A stretch of DNA of 64,000 nt from an uncultured Lactobacillus sp. (GTDB taxonomy: Bacteria > Bacillota > Bacilli > Lactobacillales > Lactobacillaceae), in assembly GCA_910587695.1 (NCBI GenBank), contig CAJUNC010000012.1, forward strand, positions 22,871-86,870, in the 5' to 3' direction. Shown piece after piece: positions 25,197 through 32,446 of this stretch. Position 1 is the first letter of the stretch. Each line of letters opens with the position of its first letter. A program made the translations under genes and the position numbers. The notes under the pieces were generated by a model. The model worked only from the letters and a program-made list of their open reading frames with translations, was not told where the DNA came from and ran no database searches.

Positions 25197-26345
25197 ATGC
25201 ATTATTATGTGAAAGCACAGACATTTTTAACTAAAAGTGGGGTAAAAACCGGGGGCTACCTAGAGATCAAGGATGGTAAATTTGGACGCTATATACCGTC
25301 AGAGACTGATCTTTCTTTTGCAACGATCATCGATAAAAAAGATGCGATCATTGCCCCTGGTTTAGTTGATACGCACATTCACGGTTATGCTGGACATGAT
25401 GTGATGGATGCTGAGCTTGCTGGCTTAGCTGAGATCTCACAGGGATTGCTTTCGTGTGGGGTAACTTCCTATCTACCGACGACTTTGACCGCCCCACCGC
25501 AAAAGTTAGCCCAGGTTTGTCAGTTGTTAGGTGAAAAAGCCCATGAAATAGCAGGGGCTAAGATCCAAGGGATATATCTTGAGGGGCCTTATTTTACTCC
25601 AGAGCATAAAGGAGCACAAAATCCAGCTTATATGCGTGATGCAGATCTTGCTGAACTCAAACACCTGCAAGCTTACGCAAAAGGGATGATCAAAAAGATC
25701 GCCCTTGCCCCCGAACGTCCTGGTGCGATCGAATTTACCAAACAAGCTGTTAAAAGTGGTGTCAAGGTTTGTCTAGGCCATAGTAACGCTACCTATAAAG
25801 AAGCGATGGCAGCTGTTGATGCTGGTGCTGACATCTTTGTTCACACATATAATGGGATGAGTGGTCTAAATCATCGGGCACCTGGAATGGTCGGAGCTGC
25901 TTTTGCTAGCGATGCTTACACCGAGTTGATCTGTGATGGGCATCATGTTCATCTAGGGGCGATCTCAGCGTTGCTCAAGGCTAAACAAGAAAAGACCGTT
26001 TTGGTGACTGATTGTATGCAAGCTGGCGGGATGCCTGAAAATGAGTATACGTTAGGTGAATTTTTGGTCGAGGTCAAAGATGGGGCCGTACGTCTAAAAG
26101 ATGGTGGCAGTTTAGCTGGCAGTATCTTAGAACTGTTTACTGCGGTCAAAAACCTTGTCGATTGGGGCTTATGTAGTATTTCAGAAGCATTTGAAATGGC
26201 AAGTGAGATCCCAGCTAAGAGTGCCGGGATCGCTGATGTCTGTGGTAGTATTCAAAACGGACGTGATGCTGATTTCTTGGTAGTCAGTCCAACTTTAGAA
26301 CTCAAAGAAACTTATGTTGATGGTCAAAGTGTTTATCAAAAATAA
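25197..26345 (+). CDS. nagA: N-acetylhexosamine-6-phosphate deacetylase NagA
   Basis: The 382-residue amidohydrolase removes acetate from GlcNAc-6-P or GalNAc-6-P. Metal and substrate motifs are VDTHIHGYAGHDVMD, YLEGPYF, LGHSNATY, HTYNGMSGL and VTDCMQAGG, in the usual order for NagA. It is cytoplasmic and starts at ATG 25197 after AGAAGGCGA. As the last gene of the galactosidase-PTS operon, next to agaS, it probably prefers GalNAc-6-P or serves both epimers; sequence alone cannot decide. A housekeeping nagA elsewhere in the genome would fit with this being the specialised copy. Confidence 0.93.
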   Translation: MHYYVKAQTFLTKSGVKTGGYLEIKDGKFGRYIPSETDLSFATIIDKKDAIIAPGLVDTHIHGYAGHDVMDAELAGLAEISQGLLSCGVTSYLPTTLTAPPQKLAQVCQLLGEKAHEIAGAKIQGIYLEGPYFTPEHKGAQNPAYMRDADLAELKHLQAYAKGMIKKIALAPERPGAIEFTKQAVKSGVKVCLGHSNATYKEAMAAVDAGADIFVHTYNGMSGLNHRAPGMVGAAFASDAYTELICDGHHVHLGAISALLKAKQEKTVLVTDCMQAGGMPENEYTLGEFLVEVKDGAVRLKDGGSLAGSILELFTAVKNLVDWGLCSISEAFEMASEIPAKSAGIADVCGSIQNGRDADFLVVSPTLELKETYVDGQSVYQK

Positions 26346-26365
26346 TGCTCTTTTTGATAAGAAAA

Positions 26366-26413
26366 CAAGAACCCGCTCATGATGCAAGAACGCATCTTGA
26401 GCGGGTTCTTTTA
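26366..26413. terminator. Bidirectional terminator after nagA
   Basis: Stem AAGAACCCGCTCA / TGAGCGGGTTCTT with T-run after it and A-run before it. The loop carries a second small hairpin GATGC-AAGAAC-GCATC. It also ends the minus-strand MetE-like gene. Confidence 0.92.
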
Positions 26414-26432
26414 ATAGTAGCTGTTTTATACT

Positions 26433-27536
26433 CTACCAGATCTCTTTACCTGTTTCGACTACTAATTTGACCTTGGCCCATTGTTCATCTTCGGTCAATT
26501 CATTACCCTCTTCTGTTGAGGCAAAACCACATTGAGTTGAGATCCCAAGATTTTCTAAGGGTACTAGCTTGGCTGCTTGGGCTACTCTAGCCTTTAATTT
26601 AGCTGGATCTTCTAAGTCTGGGAATTTTGATGTCACTAAGCCTAAAATGATCTTGACGTCTTTTCGATCGTTCCAGATCCGCTTTAAGGCATCAAAATTG
26701 CCAGAACGTTCATTATCGTACTCTAAGAACAATTCATCATAGTTCAAAAGACTTAAGTATGGTGCGATCACGTCATAGCTGCCACTGAATAGGTAAGTCG
26801 ATTTGAAATTGCCACGACAAATATGGGACGCGATCGTCATATCGGCTGGGACTTTTTCGAGCATCTTATTGATGACAAAGACACTATCTTTGGCTAAAGC
26901 TAAATATTTGTTGCGTTCTTCCCCCGTTGTTTCATTTAATTTGCTGATCAAAAAGGCCCAAGTCGTATCATCTAATTGTAGGTAACGACAACCTAGGTCA
27001 TAGAAATGCTTGATCGTTTCACTATAAGCGCAAGCTAAGCCCTTGAGAAATTCTTCCCAATTAGCATAGAAGAGTTTGTAATTTTTACTGCGATCATCTC
27101 TAAAGAAAAGTGTCGGTGAAGGGATCGTTTGTTTAGCAACAACACCTTCAGGAACGATGCTTTTTAGATACTTGAATTGCTCAAAGAAGGGATGGTCGGG
27201 ATCATATTCGATACGGCCCTCTAATTCAACATTGTCAGTTCGGGTCTTTTCACCGTGGAACTTATAACTTTGGCGATAATCATAGCGTTTGACACCCTTG
27301 AAACCCCAAAGAAAATCTAAATGCCACCAACTACGACCAAATTCACCATCGGTTGCATCCTTTAAGCCAAGTTTAGCTTGTTTTTCAACAACACGTTTGA
27401 TCTCTTTTTTCAAGATCTCATCGTAATTGGCTTGATCGATCTTACCGTTTGCTAAATCTTCTTTAGCATGTTTTAATTTACTTGGTCGTAAAAAACTACC
27501 AACAATATCATAATGTGAACTAAATTTTTCACTCAT
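26433..27536 (-). CDS. MetE-like cobalamin-independent methionine synthase family protein (YxjG/YxjH type)
   Basis: The 367-residue protein corresponds to the C-terminal catalytic half of MetE. Visible marks are DGEFGR near residue 64, a His-x-Cys pair in IASHICRGNF and a later Cys in STQCGFAST, which together would bind the catalytic zinc, and the QLDDTTWAF strand. Stand-alone enzymes of this family (YxjG/YxjH in Bacillus) transfer a methyl group to homocysteine from a small donor; the donor here is unknown. The start at ATG 27536 follows AAGGGGG. That site can be paired into a leader hairpin, so methionine- or SAM-dependent control is plausible. Confidence 0.85.
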   Translation of the reverse strand: MSEKFSSHYDIVGSFLRPSKLKHAKEDLANGKIDQANYDEILKKEIKRVVEKQAKLGLKDATDGEFGRSWWHLDFLWGFKGVKRYDYRQSYKFHGEKTRTDNVELEGRIEYDPDHPFFEQFKYLKSIVPEGVVAKQTIPSPTLFFRDDRSKNYKLFYANWEEFLKGLACAYSETIKHFYDLGCRYLQLDDTTWAFLISKLNETTGEERNKYLALAKDSVFVINKMLEKVPADMTIASHICRGNFKSTYLFSGSYDVIAPYLSLLNYDELFLEYDNERSGNFDALKRIWNDRKDVKIILGLVTSKFPDLEDPAKLKARVAQAAKLVPLENLGISTQCGFASTEEGNELTEDEQWAKVKLVVETGKEIW

Positions 27537-27544
27537 AATTAATG

Positions 27545-27590
27545 CCCCCTTGGAATCGTGAAGTCAGCAACCTCACGTTACTTCAAGGAT
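27545..27590 (-). promoter_or_regulatory. Leader hairpin that can sequester the ribosome-binding site of the MetE-like gene
   Basis: On the minus strand ATCCTTG (27590-27584) pairs with CCAAGG (27553-27548), and CGTGA (27577-27573) pairs with TCACG (27561-27557). The 3' arm runs directly into the ribosome-binding site AAGGGGG. This is the layout of a translation-blocking switch. It does not match the SMK (SAM-III) box, the S-box or a T-box in any way I can see. Confidence 0.5.
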
Positions 27591-27745
27591 AACGCTAATT
27601 TTCCACTTATACAAAGAAAAGCAATTTTGTAGCTAAAATAAGTGAAAAAACTAAGGAAAATTTCAAGGATAAGATACCTATTAAAAATAACCAATTTTAG
27701 TTAGAATATTACCAAGAACTAGAGATAATGAAGGGATGTTAAGAC

Positions 27746-29008
27746 GTGAAGTGTCCAAAATGTAATTCGACTAATCCAGCTGGCTCAAAATTTTGCCAAA
27801 GTTGTGGTGAAACTTTGCCAGATCCAACTGCTCAAGTACCAGGTCCTAAGCCAGAAAAGCTCTGTCAAACTTGTGGGACTCCAAATGATATCAAAAATGA
27901 TTTTTGTGATCAATGTGGTGCTCCATTTGCGGGCACTGCCTCAAAACAACCAGTGCCAGAACCGACTTATTCGCGGACTCAAGGGCCATATGCGGGTGTT
28001 CCCCAACGCAAAAGTAATCTAGCCGGGATCATCATTGGTGTAGTCGCAGGGCTACTTGTTTTAGGTGTTGGCGGATATTTTGCTTATAATACACTCAATA
28101 AACCAGCTAATGAACCGACTTCTGTAGCTAAAAGTAGTAGTAAGGCTAAAAGTTCGCCTGTAAAAGAGAGCAGTAGTGTGGCTTCTAGCAGTAGTGAAAC
28201 TCAAAGTTCAAAGTCCAACTTTGATGAAGCTAAAGTCAAAGAACTTGTAGCTAGTGATATCGGCGGGATCGCTGGTGATAAAACAGTATATGTGGCACCG
28301 ATGAACGAAGATACGAGTTATTTATTGAACAATCAGACCCAAAGTGCAGCTTCGGTGATCAAGCTCTTTATTTTAGCAGCTGCCTATGCTCAACAAAAGA
28401 TCGGTACGATCAATTTAGATGATACGTATACACTTTCTAATGCTGATAAAGTTGGTGGGACTGGTGTGATCCAAAACATGCCGGCGGGTAAGACCTTTAC
28501 TTACCGTGAATTATTAGCTTATATGATCGATGAAAGTGACAATACAGCGGCTAATATCATGATCGATGCGTTAGGTGGGATCGATAAAGTCAATGCACAG
28601 ATCGAAAAGATGGGTGCACAAGATACTAAGCTGCAACGTAAGATGATGGATACTAAGTCACTTGAAGCAGGCCGAGACAATATCACATCAGCTGCCGATG
28701 TGGGTGAATTGTTGAAGAAAGTTTATAACCACAAATTGATCAGTAAGAGTGACAGTGCTGAATTCTTGGATATTTTAAATAAGAATCGCGATCATGATAA
28801 ATTAGTTCGGGACCTACCAACTGGTGCTAAAGTCTACAACAAGACCGGGATCATGCAAAATTACGGGATCTTAAATGATGCAGCGATCATTGAAAATGAA
28901 AAAGGTGCCTTTGTTGTCGTTGTCTTGACCCAAAATGGCGATAACAATGAAGAACAATCTGCTATGAATAAGTTAGGTCTGGATCTATACAATACCCTGT
29001 TACAATAA
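27746..29008 (+). CDS. Membrane protein with two N-terminal zinc ribbons and an extracellular serine beta-lactamase-like domain
   Basis: The 420-residue protein starts at GTG 27746 after AAGGGATG. Order: two zinc ribbons (Cys3/6/17/20 and Cys40/43/54/57), a Pro-rich linker, one membrane helix (about 92-113), a Ser-rich spacer (125-158), and a serine-hydrolase domain of the class A beta-lactamase/DD-peptidase fold. The latter has S-x-x-K (Ser203-Lys206, SVIK), the SDN triad (264-266) and KTG (366-368). The general base Glu of the ExxLN loop in true class A enzymes is not evident (the region reads SLEAGRDN), so antibiotic hydrolysis is unlikely. A role in peptidoglycan metabolism or penicillin binding is more probable. 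The ribbons would face the cytoplasm. A lipoprotein gene follows 25 bases later. Confidence 0.85.
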   Translation: MKCPKCNSTNPAGSKFCQSCGETLPDPTAQVPGPKPEKLCQTCGTPNDIKNDFCDQCGAPFAGTASKQPVPEPTYSRTQGPYAGVPQRKSNLAGIIIGVVAGLLVLGVGGYFAYNTLNKPANEPTSVAKSSSKAKSSPVKESSSVASSSSETQSSKSNFDEAKVKELVASDIGGIAGDKTVYVAPMNEDTSYLLNNQTQSAASVIKLFILAAAYAQQKIGTINLDDTYTLSNADKVGGTGVIQNMPAGKTFTYRELLAYMIDESDNTAANIMIDALGGIDKVNAQIEKMGAQDTKLQRKMMDTKSLEAGRDNITSAADVGELLKKVYNHKLISKSDSAEFLDILNKNRDHDKLVRDLPTGAKVYNKTGIMQNYGILNDAAIIENEKGAFVVVVLTQNGDNNEEQSAMNKLGLDLYNTLLQ

Positions 29009-29033
29009 TTTTGGAGAGCCATGAGGTGATAAC

Positions 29034-29561
29034 ATGAAAAAACATTTACGTGTTTTGGGCGTGTTTGTTTGTCTGTTACCCCTAATGACCGGGTGTTTGC
29101 CCCAAACTAAGGTCAAACAAGAAGCTAGTAGTAGCCATAAAACTAGTCAAACAACTAACAAGCAGACTAGTAGCTCTAGCGTTAGTTCTAGCAAAAGAAA
29201 AGTCAGTGAAACACCAAGCAGTCGAGCAGCGGCTTCACATGCCCCAGTGACAAAGGGTGTAACAAAAGAGCAACCAGCGACTACATCAAGTCAAGTCTCG
29301 ACAGCGAATGATGATGTTGTTGGACAGACTATAATCGATGGGATGGATTTTTATTACCATTTAGCAGTACAAGCAGGAATATGTGATCAAAATGTTTCAC
29401 CTGAAGATTTTTATCGTGAAGCAACTTGGGGTGACCAACAAGTTACTTATCGGGGACGTACGGTGACCGTTAGACTTATCCACAAGGGTGAGGGAGCATA
29501 CGAACAAAACGGAAAAACAGTGATCGATAATTCCATTTACGAGATCGTTTCGGTAAATTGA
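29034..29561 (+). CDS. Putative secreted lipoprotein of unknown function
   Basis: The 175-residue product starts with MKKHLRVLGV, a hydrophobic segment and the lipobox LMTGC (Cys near residue 21), so it should be lipidated and held at the outer membrane face. Residues about 25-95 are a Ser/Thr-rich, disordered spacer. A compact C-terminal domain follows (from DDVVGQTIIDG to EIVSVN, with FYREATWGDQ and a conserved-looking RGRTVTVRLIHKGEG). No catalytic motif is recognised. It is 25 bases after the beta-lactamase-like gene and ends at a terminator, so the two form an operon and may act together at the cell surface. Confidence 0.8.
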   Translation: MKKHLRVLGVFVCLLPLMTGCLPQTKVKQEASSSHKTSQTTNKQTSSSSVSSSKRKVSETPSSRAAASHAPVTKGVTKEQPATTSSQVSTANDDVVGQTIIDGMDFYYHLAVQAGICDQNVSPEDFYREATWGDQQVTYRGRTVTVRLIHKGEGAYEQNGKTVIDNSIYEIVSVN

Positions 29562-29581
29562 GATAAAAAAGTACACAAAAG

Positions 29582-29628
29582 AAATCGGGTGTGTCGTAGC
29601 TATATGCTAAGGCACTACCCGATTTTTT
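29582..29628 (+). terminator. Terminator after the lipoprotein gene
   Basis: AAATCGGGT pairs with ACCCGATTT, followed by a T-run. Its 3' arm (ACCCGATTT...GCACTGTTATTGTAG) recurs in the intergenic repeats directly downstream. Confidence 0.8.
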
Positions 29629-29688
29629 GCACTGTTATTGTAGTCGTGCTCTGAATTGCAATGTCTAGCAGATAACAATGCCTTGCAC

Positions 29689-29758
29689 ATGATGCAAAAC
29701 CCGCATCAACGCCTATTCTAGGCTATCCGTACGGCTCACCCGATTTCTTACGCACTGT
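29689..29758 (+). repeat. Intergenic 70-base repeat, copy 1
   Basis: Identical over 70 bases to 29811-29880. It contains the small hairpin GATGC-AAAACCC-GCATC, TATCCGTACGGC and ends in ACCCGATTTCTTACG, which resembles the 3' arm of the preceding terminator. The 442-base gap holds these repeats and no gene. Confidence 0.9.
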
Positions 29759-29810
29759 GTTGTAGTCGTGCTCCAGAAATCTGAGCCTAGCGTATAGCTA
29801 CGAATAGACA

Positions 29811-29880
29811 ATGATGCAAAACCCGCATCAACGCCTATTCTAGGCTATCCGTACGGCTCACCCGATTTCTTACGCACTGT
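29811..29880 (+). repeat. Intergenic 70-base repeat, copy 2
   Basis: Exact copy of 29689-29758, offset by 122 bases. The less conserved bases between copies share GTAGTCGTGCTCCAGAA, so the array is a 122-124-base tandem repeat with partial units at both ends (from 29617 and to about 30000). A diverged relative lies on the minus strand at 41208-41262. Confidence 0.9.
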
Positions 29881-29912
29881 TATTGTAGTCGTGCTCCAGA
29901 ATGCAACTCCTA

Positions 29913-29975
29913 GAAAATAACAACGACCAAACTCCGAAGACAAAACCGCCTCAAAGTTTGGCCACCGTTATTTTT
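29913..29975. terminator. Convergent terminator hairpin before the chimeric bgl gene end
   Basis: AAAATAAC...ACCAAACT pairs with AGTTTGG...GTTATTTT with an internal loop, flanked by A-run and T-run. It should end transcripts from the minus-strand bgl gene. Confidence 0.65.
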
Positions 29976-30003
29976 ACGGAGTTAGGCGCATTCTTGCGCA
30001 CTG

Positions 30004-31422
30004 TTATAGTTTTTCGCCATTTGATGCGATCACTTGTTGATACCAATAGAAGGAATCTTTGCGGATCCGTTTTAGGGTACCATTTCCCTCATCATCTTGA
30101 TCGACATAGATGAAACCATAACGCTTAGACATTTCTGAAGTTGAAGCACTGATCAGATCGATCGGGCCCCAAGTCGTATATCCCATTAATTTGACCCCGT
30201 CACCGATCGCCAACTTCATCTGCTCGATATGTTTGCGTAGATAATCGATCCGATAGTCGTCATGGATCTTACCATCGGAAGTGAGCTCATCGAGAGCACC
30301 CAGCCTATTTTCCACGATGAAAAGTGGTACTTGATAACGATCCCACATTTCGTTCAAGGCGATCCGAAGCCCGATCGGATCGATCTGCCAACCCCAATCA
30401 CTTGTCTCAAGATAAGGATTAGGTCGTCCGAGGGAGAAATTCCCTAAAGCTTGATCAGTCGTATCTTTGGCAGAGCTGATCGTTGACATATAGTAGCTAA
30501 AGCTTAGATAATCGACTTTCCCTTCAGCTAAGATAGCAGTGTCTTCTGGCGCAAAGTTCAAAGTGATCTCATGTTCTTTAAAGAAGCGATTCATGAAGTT
30601 TGGATATTGACCCCGTACTTGGACATCGGTAAAGAATAGATTGAATTGATCATTTGCCTGAGCTACACGGACATCGGCAGGATCAGGGGTAGCTGGATAG
30701 GTTTGCATCCGTGCTAGCATACAACCGATCTTGGCGTTAGAGTCGAGCTTATGGAGTTGCTTGACTGCTAGTGCACTAGCGATGAATTGGTGATGCAAGG
30801 CTTGATAGCGTAAATTGAGCGTTTCTTTTTCACTTAACTCAGCATCGATCGCACCTGTGCCAACAAATCCCATCGAAGCAGCATTGATCTCATTGAACGT
30901 CATCCAATATTTGACGATCCCACGGTAGCGTTCAAATAAAACTTTTGTGTAGCGGGTAAAATGCTCGATCACTTCACGACTAGCCCAACCATTGTATTTG
31001 AGGGTAAGTTTAAGTGGCATCTCATAGTGTGAGATCGTTACGATTGGTTCGATATTGTATTTTTTACAGGTCGCAAATACCTTATCGTAAAATGCAAGGC
31101 CTTTTTCATTAGGGGGTTCTTCTAAACCAGTCGGAAAGATCCTAGCCCAAGCAACTGAGAGTCGAAATGCCTTAAAACCCATTTCGCTGAAGAGTTTGAT
31201 GACTTTGGTCGTAAGTTCTAAAGTCTTAGCGCTGATATCTTTTAGTTGCATGATCGATTCTTGATCTTCTGCTGTGATAAAGCGCCGTTCGATCTTTTCT
31301 TGGTCGATCTGATCGCCTTTTTTGAGCCCAAAGCCGATCCCCTTGCCAATGACGATCTCTTCTTTTCCCTGCTCGTTTTCCACCAAAGCAACGCTATTGT
31401 TGTAGCTTTTTAGAAAACGCAC
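30004..31422 (-). CDS. Chimeric gene: BglG/LicT antiterminator RNA-binding start fused to GH1 6-phospho-beta-glucosidase lacking its N-terminus
   Basis: I place the start at GTG 31422, eight bases after a strong AAGGAGGTGA; the longer frame runs through the RNA leader. The first ~70 residues are not GH1: SYNNSVALVENEQGKEEIVI, GKGIGFG, KIERRF and LKDISAKTLELTTKVI match the CAT RNA-binding domain and the beginning of PRD1 of BglG/LicT antiterminators. From about FSEMGFKAFRLS the protein is a GH1 phospho-beta-glucosidase with WARIFPTG, acid/base TFNEIN and nucleophile IVENRLG. GH1 normally has ~80 residues before this point, including the first barrel strand, and they are missing. The likeliest cause is an internal deletion in a bglG-bglP-bglA operon that joined the genes in frame. 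Hydrolase activity is doubtful; RNA binding could survive. A RAT site, terminator, promoter and cre remain upstream. Confidence 0.85.
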   Translation of the reverse strand: MRFLKSYNNSVALVENEQGKEEIVIGKGIGFGLKKGDQIDQEKIERRFITAEDQESIMQLKDISAKTLELTTKVIKLFSEMGFKAFRLSVAWARIFPTGLEEPPNEKGLAFYDKVFATCKKYNIEPIVTISHYEMPLKLTLKYNGWASREVIEHFTRYTKVLFERYRGIVKYWMTFNEINAASMGFVGTGAIDAELSEKETLNLRYQALHHQFIASALAVKQLHKLDSNAKIGCMLARMQTYPATPDPADVRVAQANDQFNLFFTDVQVRGQYPNFMNRFFKEHEITLNFAPEDTAILAEGKVDYLSFSYYMSTISSAKDTTDQALGNFSLGRPNPYLETSDWGWQIDPIGLRIALNEMWDRYQVPLFIVENRLGALDELTSDGKIHDDYRIDYLRKHIEQMKLAIGDGVKLMGYTTWGPIDLISASTSEMSKRYGFIYVDQDDEGNGTLKRIRKDSFYWYQQVIASNGEKL

Positions 31423-31460
31423 TACTTCACCTCCTTGTAAAACAAAAAGCTGTTGTAATA

Positions 31461-31528
31461 GGACAAAAGAGCCACTAGCCCTCATCTGACCTATAACAAC
31501 AGCTAATGCCTGATAAAATCAGTAACAC
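31461..31528 (-). promoter_or_regulatory. RAT antiterminator and overlapping terminator (BglG/LicT type)
   Basis: On the minus strand, GTGTTACTGATT...TCAGGCATTAGC (31528-31502) fits the ribonucleic antiterminator consensus. Its 3' half GGCATTAGC can instead pair with GCTAGTGGC (31479-31471), one mismatch and one G-U, followed by TCTTTTG, forming the competing terminator. The whole leader sits between promoter and start codon of the chimeric gene. Confidence 0.8.
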
Positions 31529-31545
31529 GCTTAATTACATAAATA

Positions 31546-31574
31546 ATGATAACGCTTTCTATAAAGGCTGTCAA
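31546..31574 (-). promoter_or_regulatory. Promoter of the chimeric bgl gene with cre over the -10
   Basis: On the minus strand: -35 TTGACA (31574-31569), 17-base spacer, -10 TATCAT (31551-31546). AGAAAGCGTTATCA (31560-31547) is a cre with one mismatch that overlaps the -10 box, so CcpA repression is expected. A second cre-like core, AAAGCGTTGACA, overlaps the -35. Confidence 0.8.
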
Positions 31575-31651
31575 CGCTTTATTCGGTGAAACGAGTTGAA
31601 GAGTGACTTTTCTTATACAGTCAATCATTATAAGCTAAAAGAATAAGATGT

Positions 31652-31680
31652 TTGCAAAAAAGTTGTATGCGGTGTATCCT
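31652..31680 (+). promoter_or_regulatory. Promoter of the HD-domain hydrolase gene
   Basis: -35 TTGCAA (31652-31657), 17-base spacer, -10 TATCCT (31675-31680), about 30 bases before the start codon. Confidence 0.6.
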
Positions 31681-31709
31681 AGTATGAAATATATACGGAG
31701 GTGTTTTTC

Positions 31710-32348
31710 ATGGGCATGCATGAATATTTAAAGAGTTTGAGTGATCTTGAGATGATCAATCGGGCCCCAGGTTATTTCAAATTTGAAGAACACAATGTGG
31801 CGGCCCACTCATTTAAGGTGACGCAAGCTGCGCAAATGTTAGGTGATATCGAAGAACAAGCGGGTAATGAGGTCGATTGGCGCTCGCTGTATGAGAAGGC
31901 TCTTAATCACGATTACACGGAACGTTTTATCGGTGATATCAAAACACCCGTCAAGTATGCGACCAATGAGTTACGGACGATGTTAGCCAAAGTTGATGAG
32001 TCATTGACAGAAAACTTTATCCAAACTGAGATCCCAGTCGAATTTCGCGCAGCCTATGAGCGTAGATTTGCAGAAGGTAAGGACAATACTTTAGAAGGAA
32101 AGATCTTGTCGGTCGCAGATAAGATCGACTTGATGTATGAATCCTTTGGTGAGATCCAAAAGGGAAATCCAGAACCGGTTTACATGGATATTTATCGCTC
32201 AAGTTTAAAGGCGATCATGAAGTTCAATGATATGGCAAGTGTGCAATATTTCTTGAAGATGATCTTGCCGGAATTATTGAAGGACAATGCGAACACAAAT
32301 GCCCAAAATCAATTAGCGATCATGACGACTCAGATAATTCAACAATGA
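31710..32348 (+). CDS. HD-domain phosphohydrolase (YfbR-like 5'-nucleotidase family)
   Basis: ATG 31710 lies eight bases after GGAGG; the in-frame GTG at 31701 overlaps that site. The 212-residue protein has the HD metal motifs EEHNVAAHSFKV, ALNHDYTERFIGDIKTPVKY (His-Asp pair) and VADKIDLMYES. In the YfbR/YedJ group these bind a divalent metal and hydrolyse nucleoside monophosphates or related compounds in the cytoplasm. Substrate is not determined by sequence. It is a single-gene unit with its own promoter and a terminator. ndk comes next, also a nucleotide gene, but as a separate transcript. Confidence 0.85.
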   Translation: MGMHEYLKSLSDLEMINRAPGYFKFEEHNVAAHSFKVTQAAQMLGDIEEQAGNEVDWRSLYEKALNHDYTERFIGDIKTPVKYATNELRTMLAKVDESLTENFIQTEIPVEFRAAYERRFAEGKDNTLEGKILSVADKIDLMYESFGEIQKGNPEPVYMDIYRSSLKAIMKFNDMASVQYFLKMILPELLKDNANTNAQNQLAIMTTQIIQQ

Positions 32349-32353
32349 CCGTA

Positions 32354-32380
32354 AAGACGCTGTTTAGGCGTCTTTTTTTG
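32354..32380 (+). terminator. Terminator of the HD hydrolase gene
   Basis: AAAGACGC / GCGTCTTT with a seven-base loop, then a long T-run. Confidence 0.93.
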
Positions 32381-32446
32381 TTAAAAACATTAAAGTATTA
32401 ATCAAGGACGATAAGTGTTATTCTATTTGTGGACAGGAGTGATAAA

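Noticed and set aside
27545..27590. SMK (SAM-III) riboswitch before the MetE-like gene
   Set aside because: The idea fits the gene and the hidden ribosome-binding site, but the conserved core of that riboswitch is not present; kept only as an unnamed leader hairpin.
27746..29008. True class A beta-lactamase (resistance gene)
   Set aside because: SxxK, SDN and KTG are present but the ExxLN Glu is not evident, and the protein has zinc ribbons and a membrane helix. A cell-wall enzyme or sensor is more likely.
29582..29975. Direct repeats in a non-coding gap, considered as a CRISPR array
   Set aside because: The identical units are 70 bases, only two complete copies exist, the material between them is partly conserved, and no cas gene is near. 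It is an intergenic tandem repeat.
31423..31485. Longer N-terminus of the chimeric bgl gene (start at 31485)
   Set aside because: That stretch is the terminator and ribosome-binding region of the RNA leader; the AAGGAGGTGA site points to GTG 31422.
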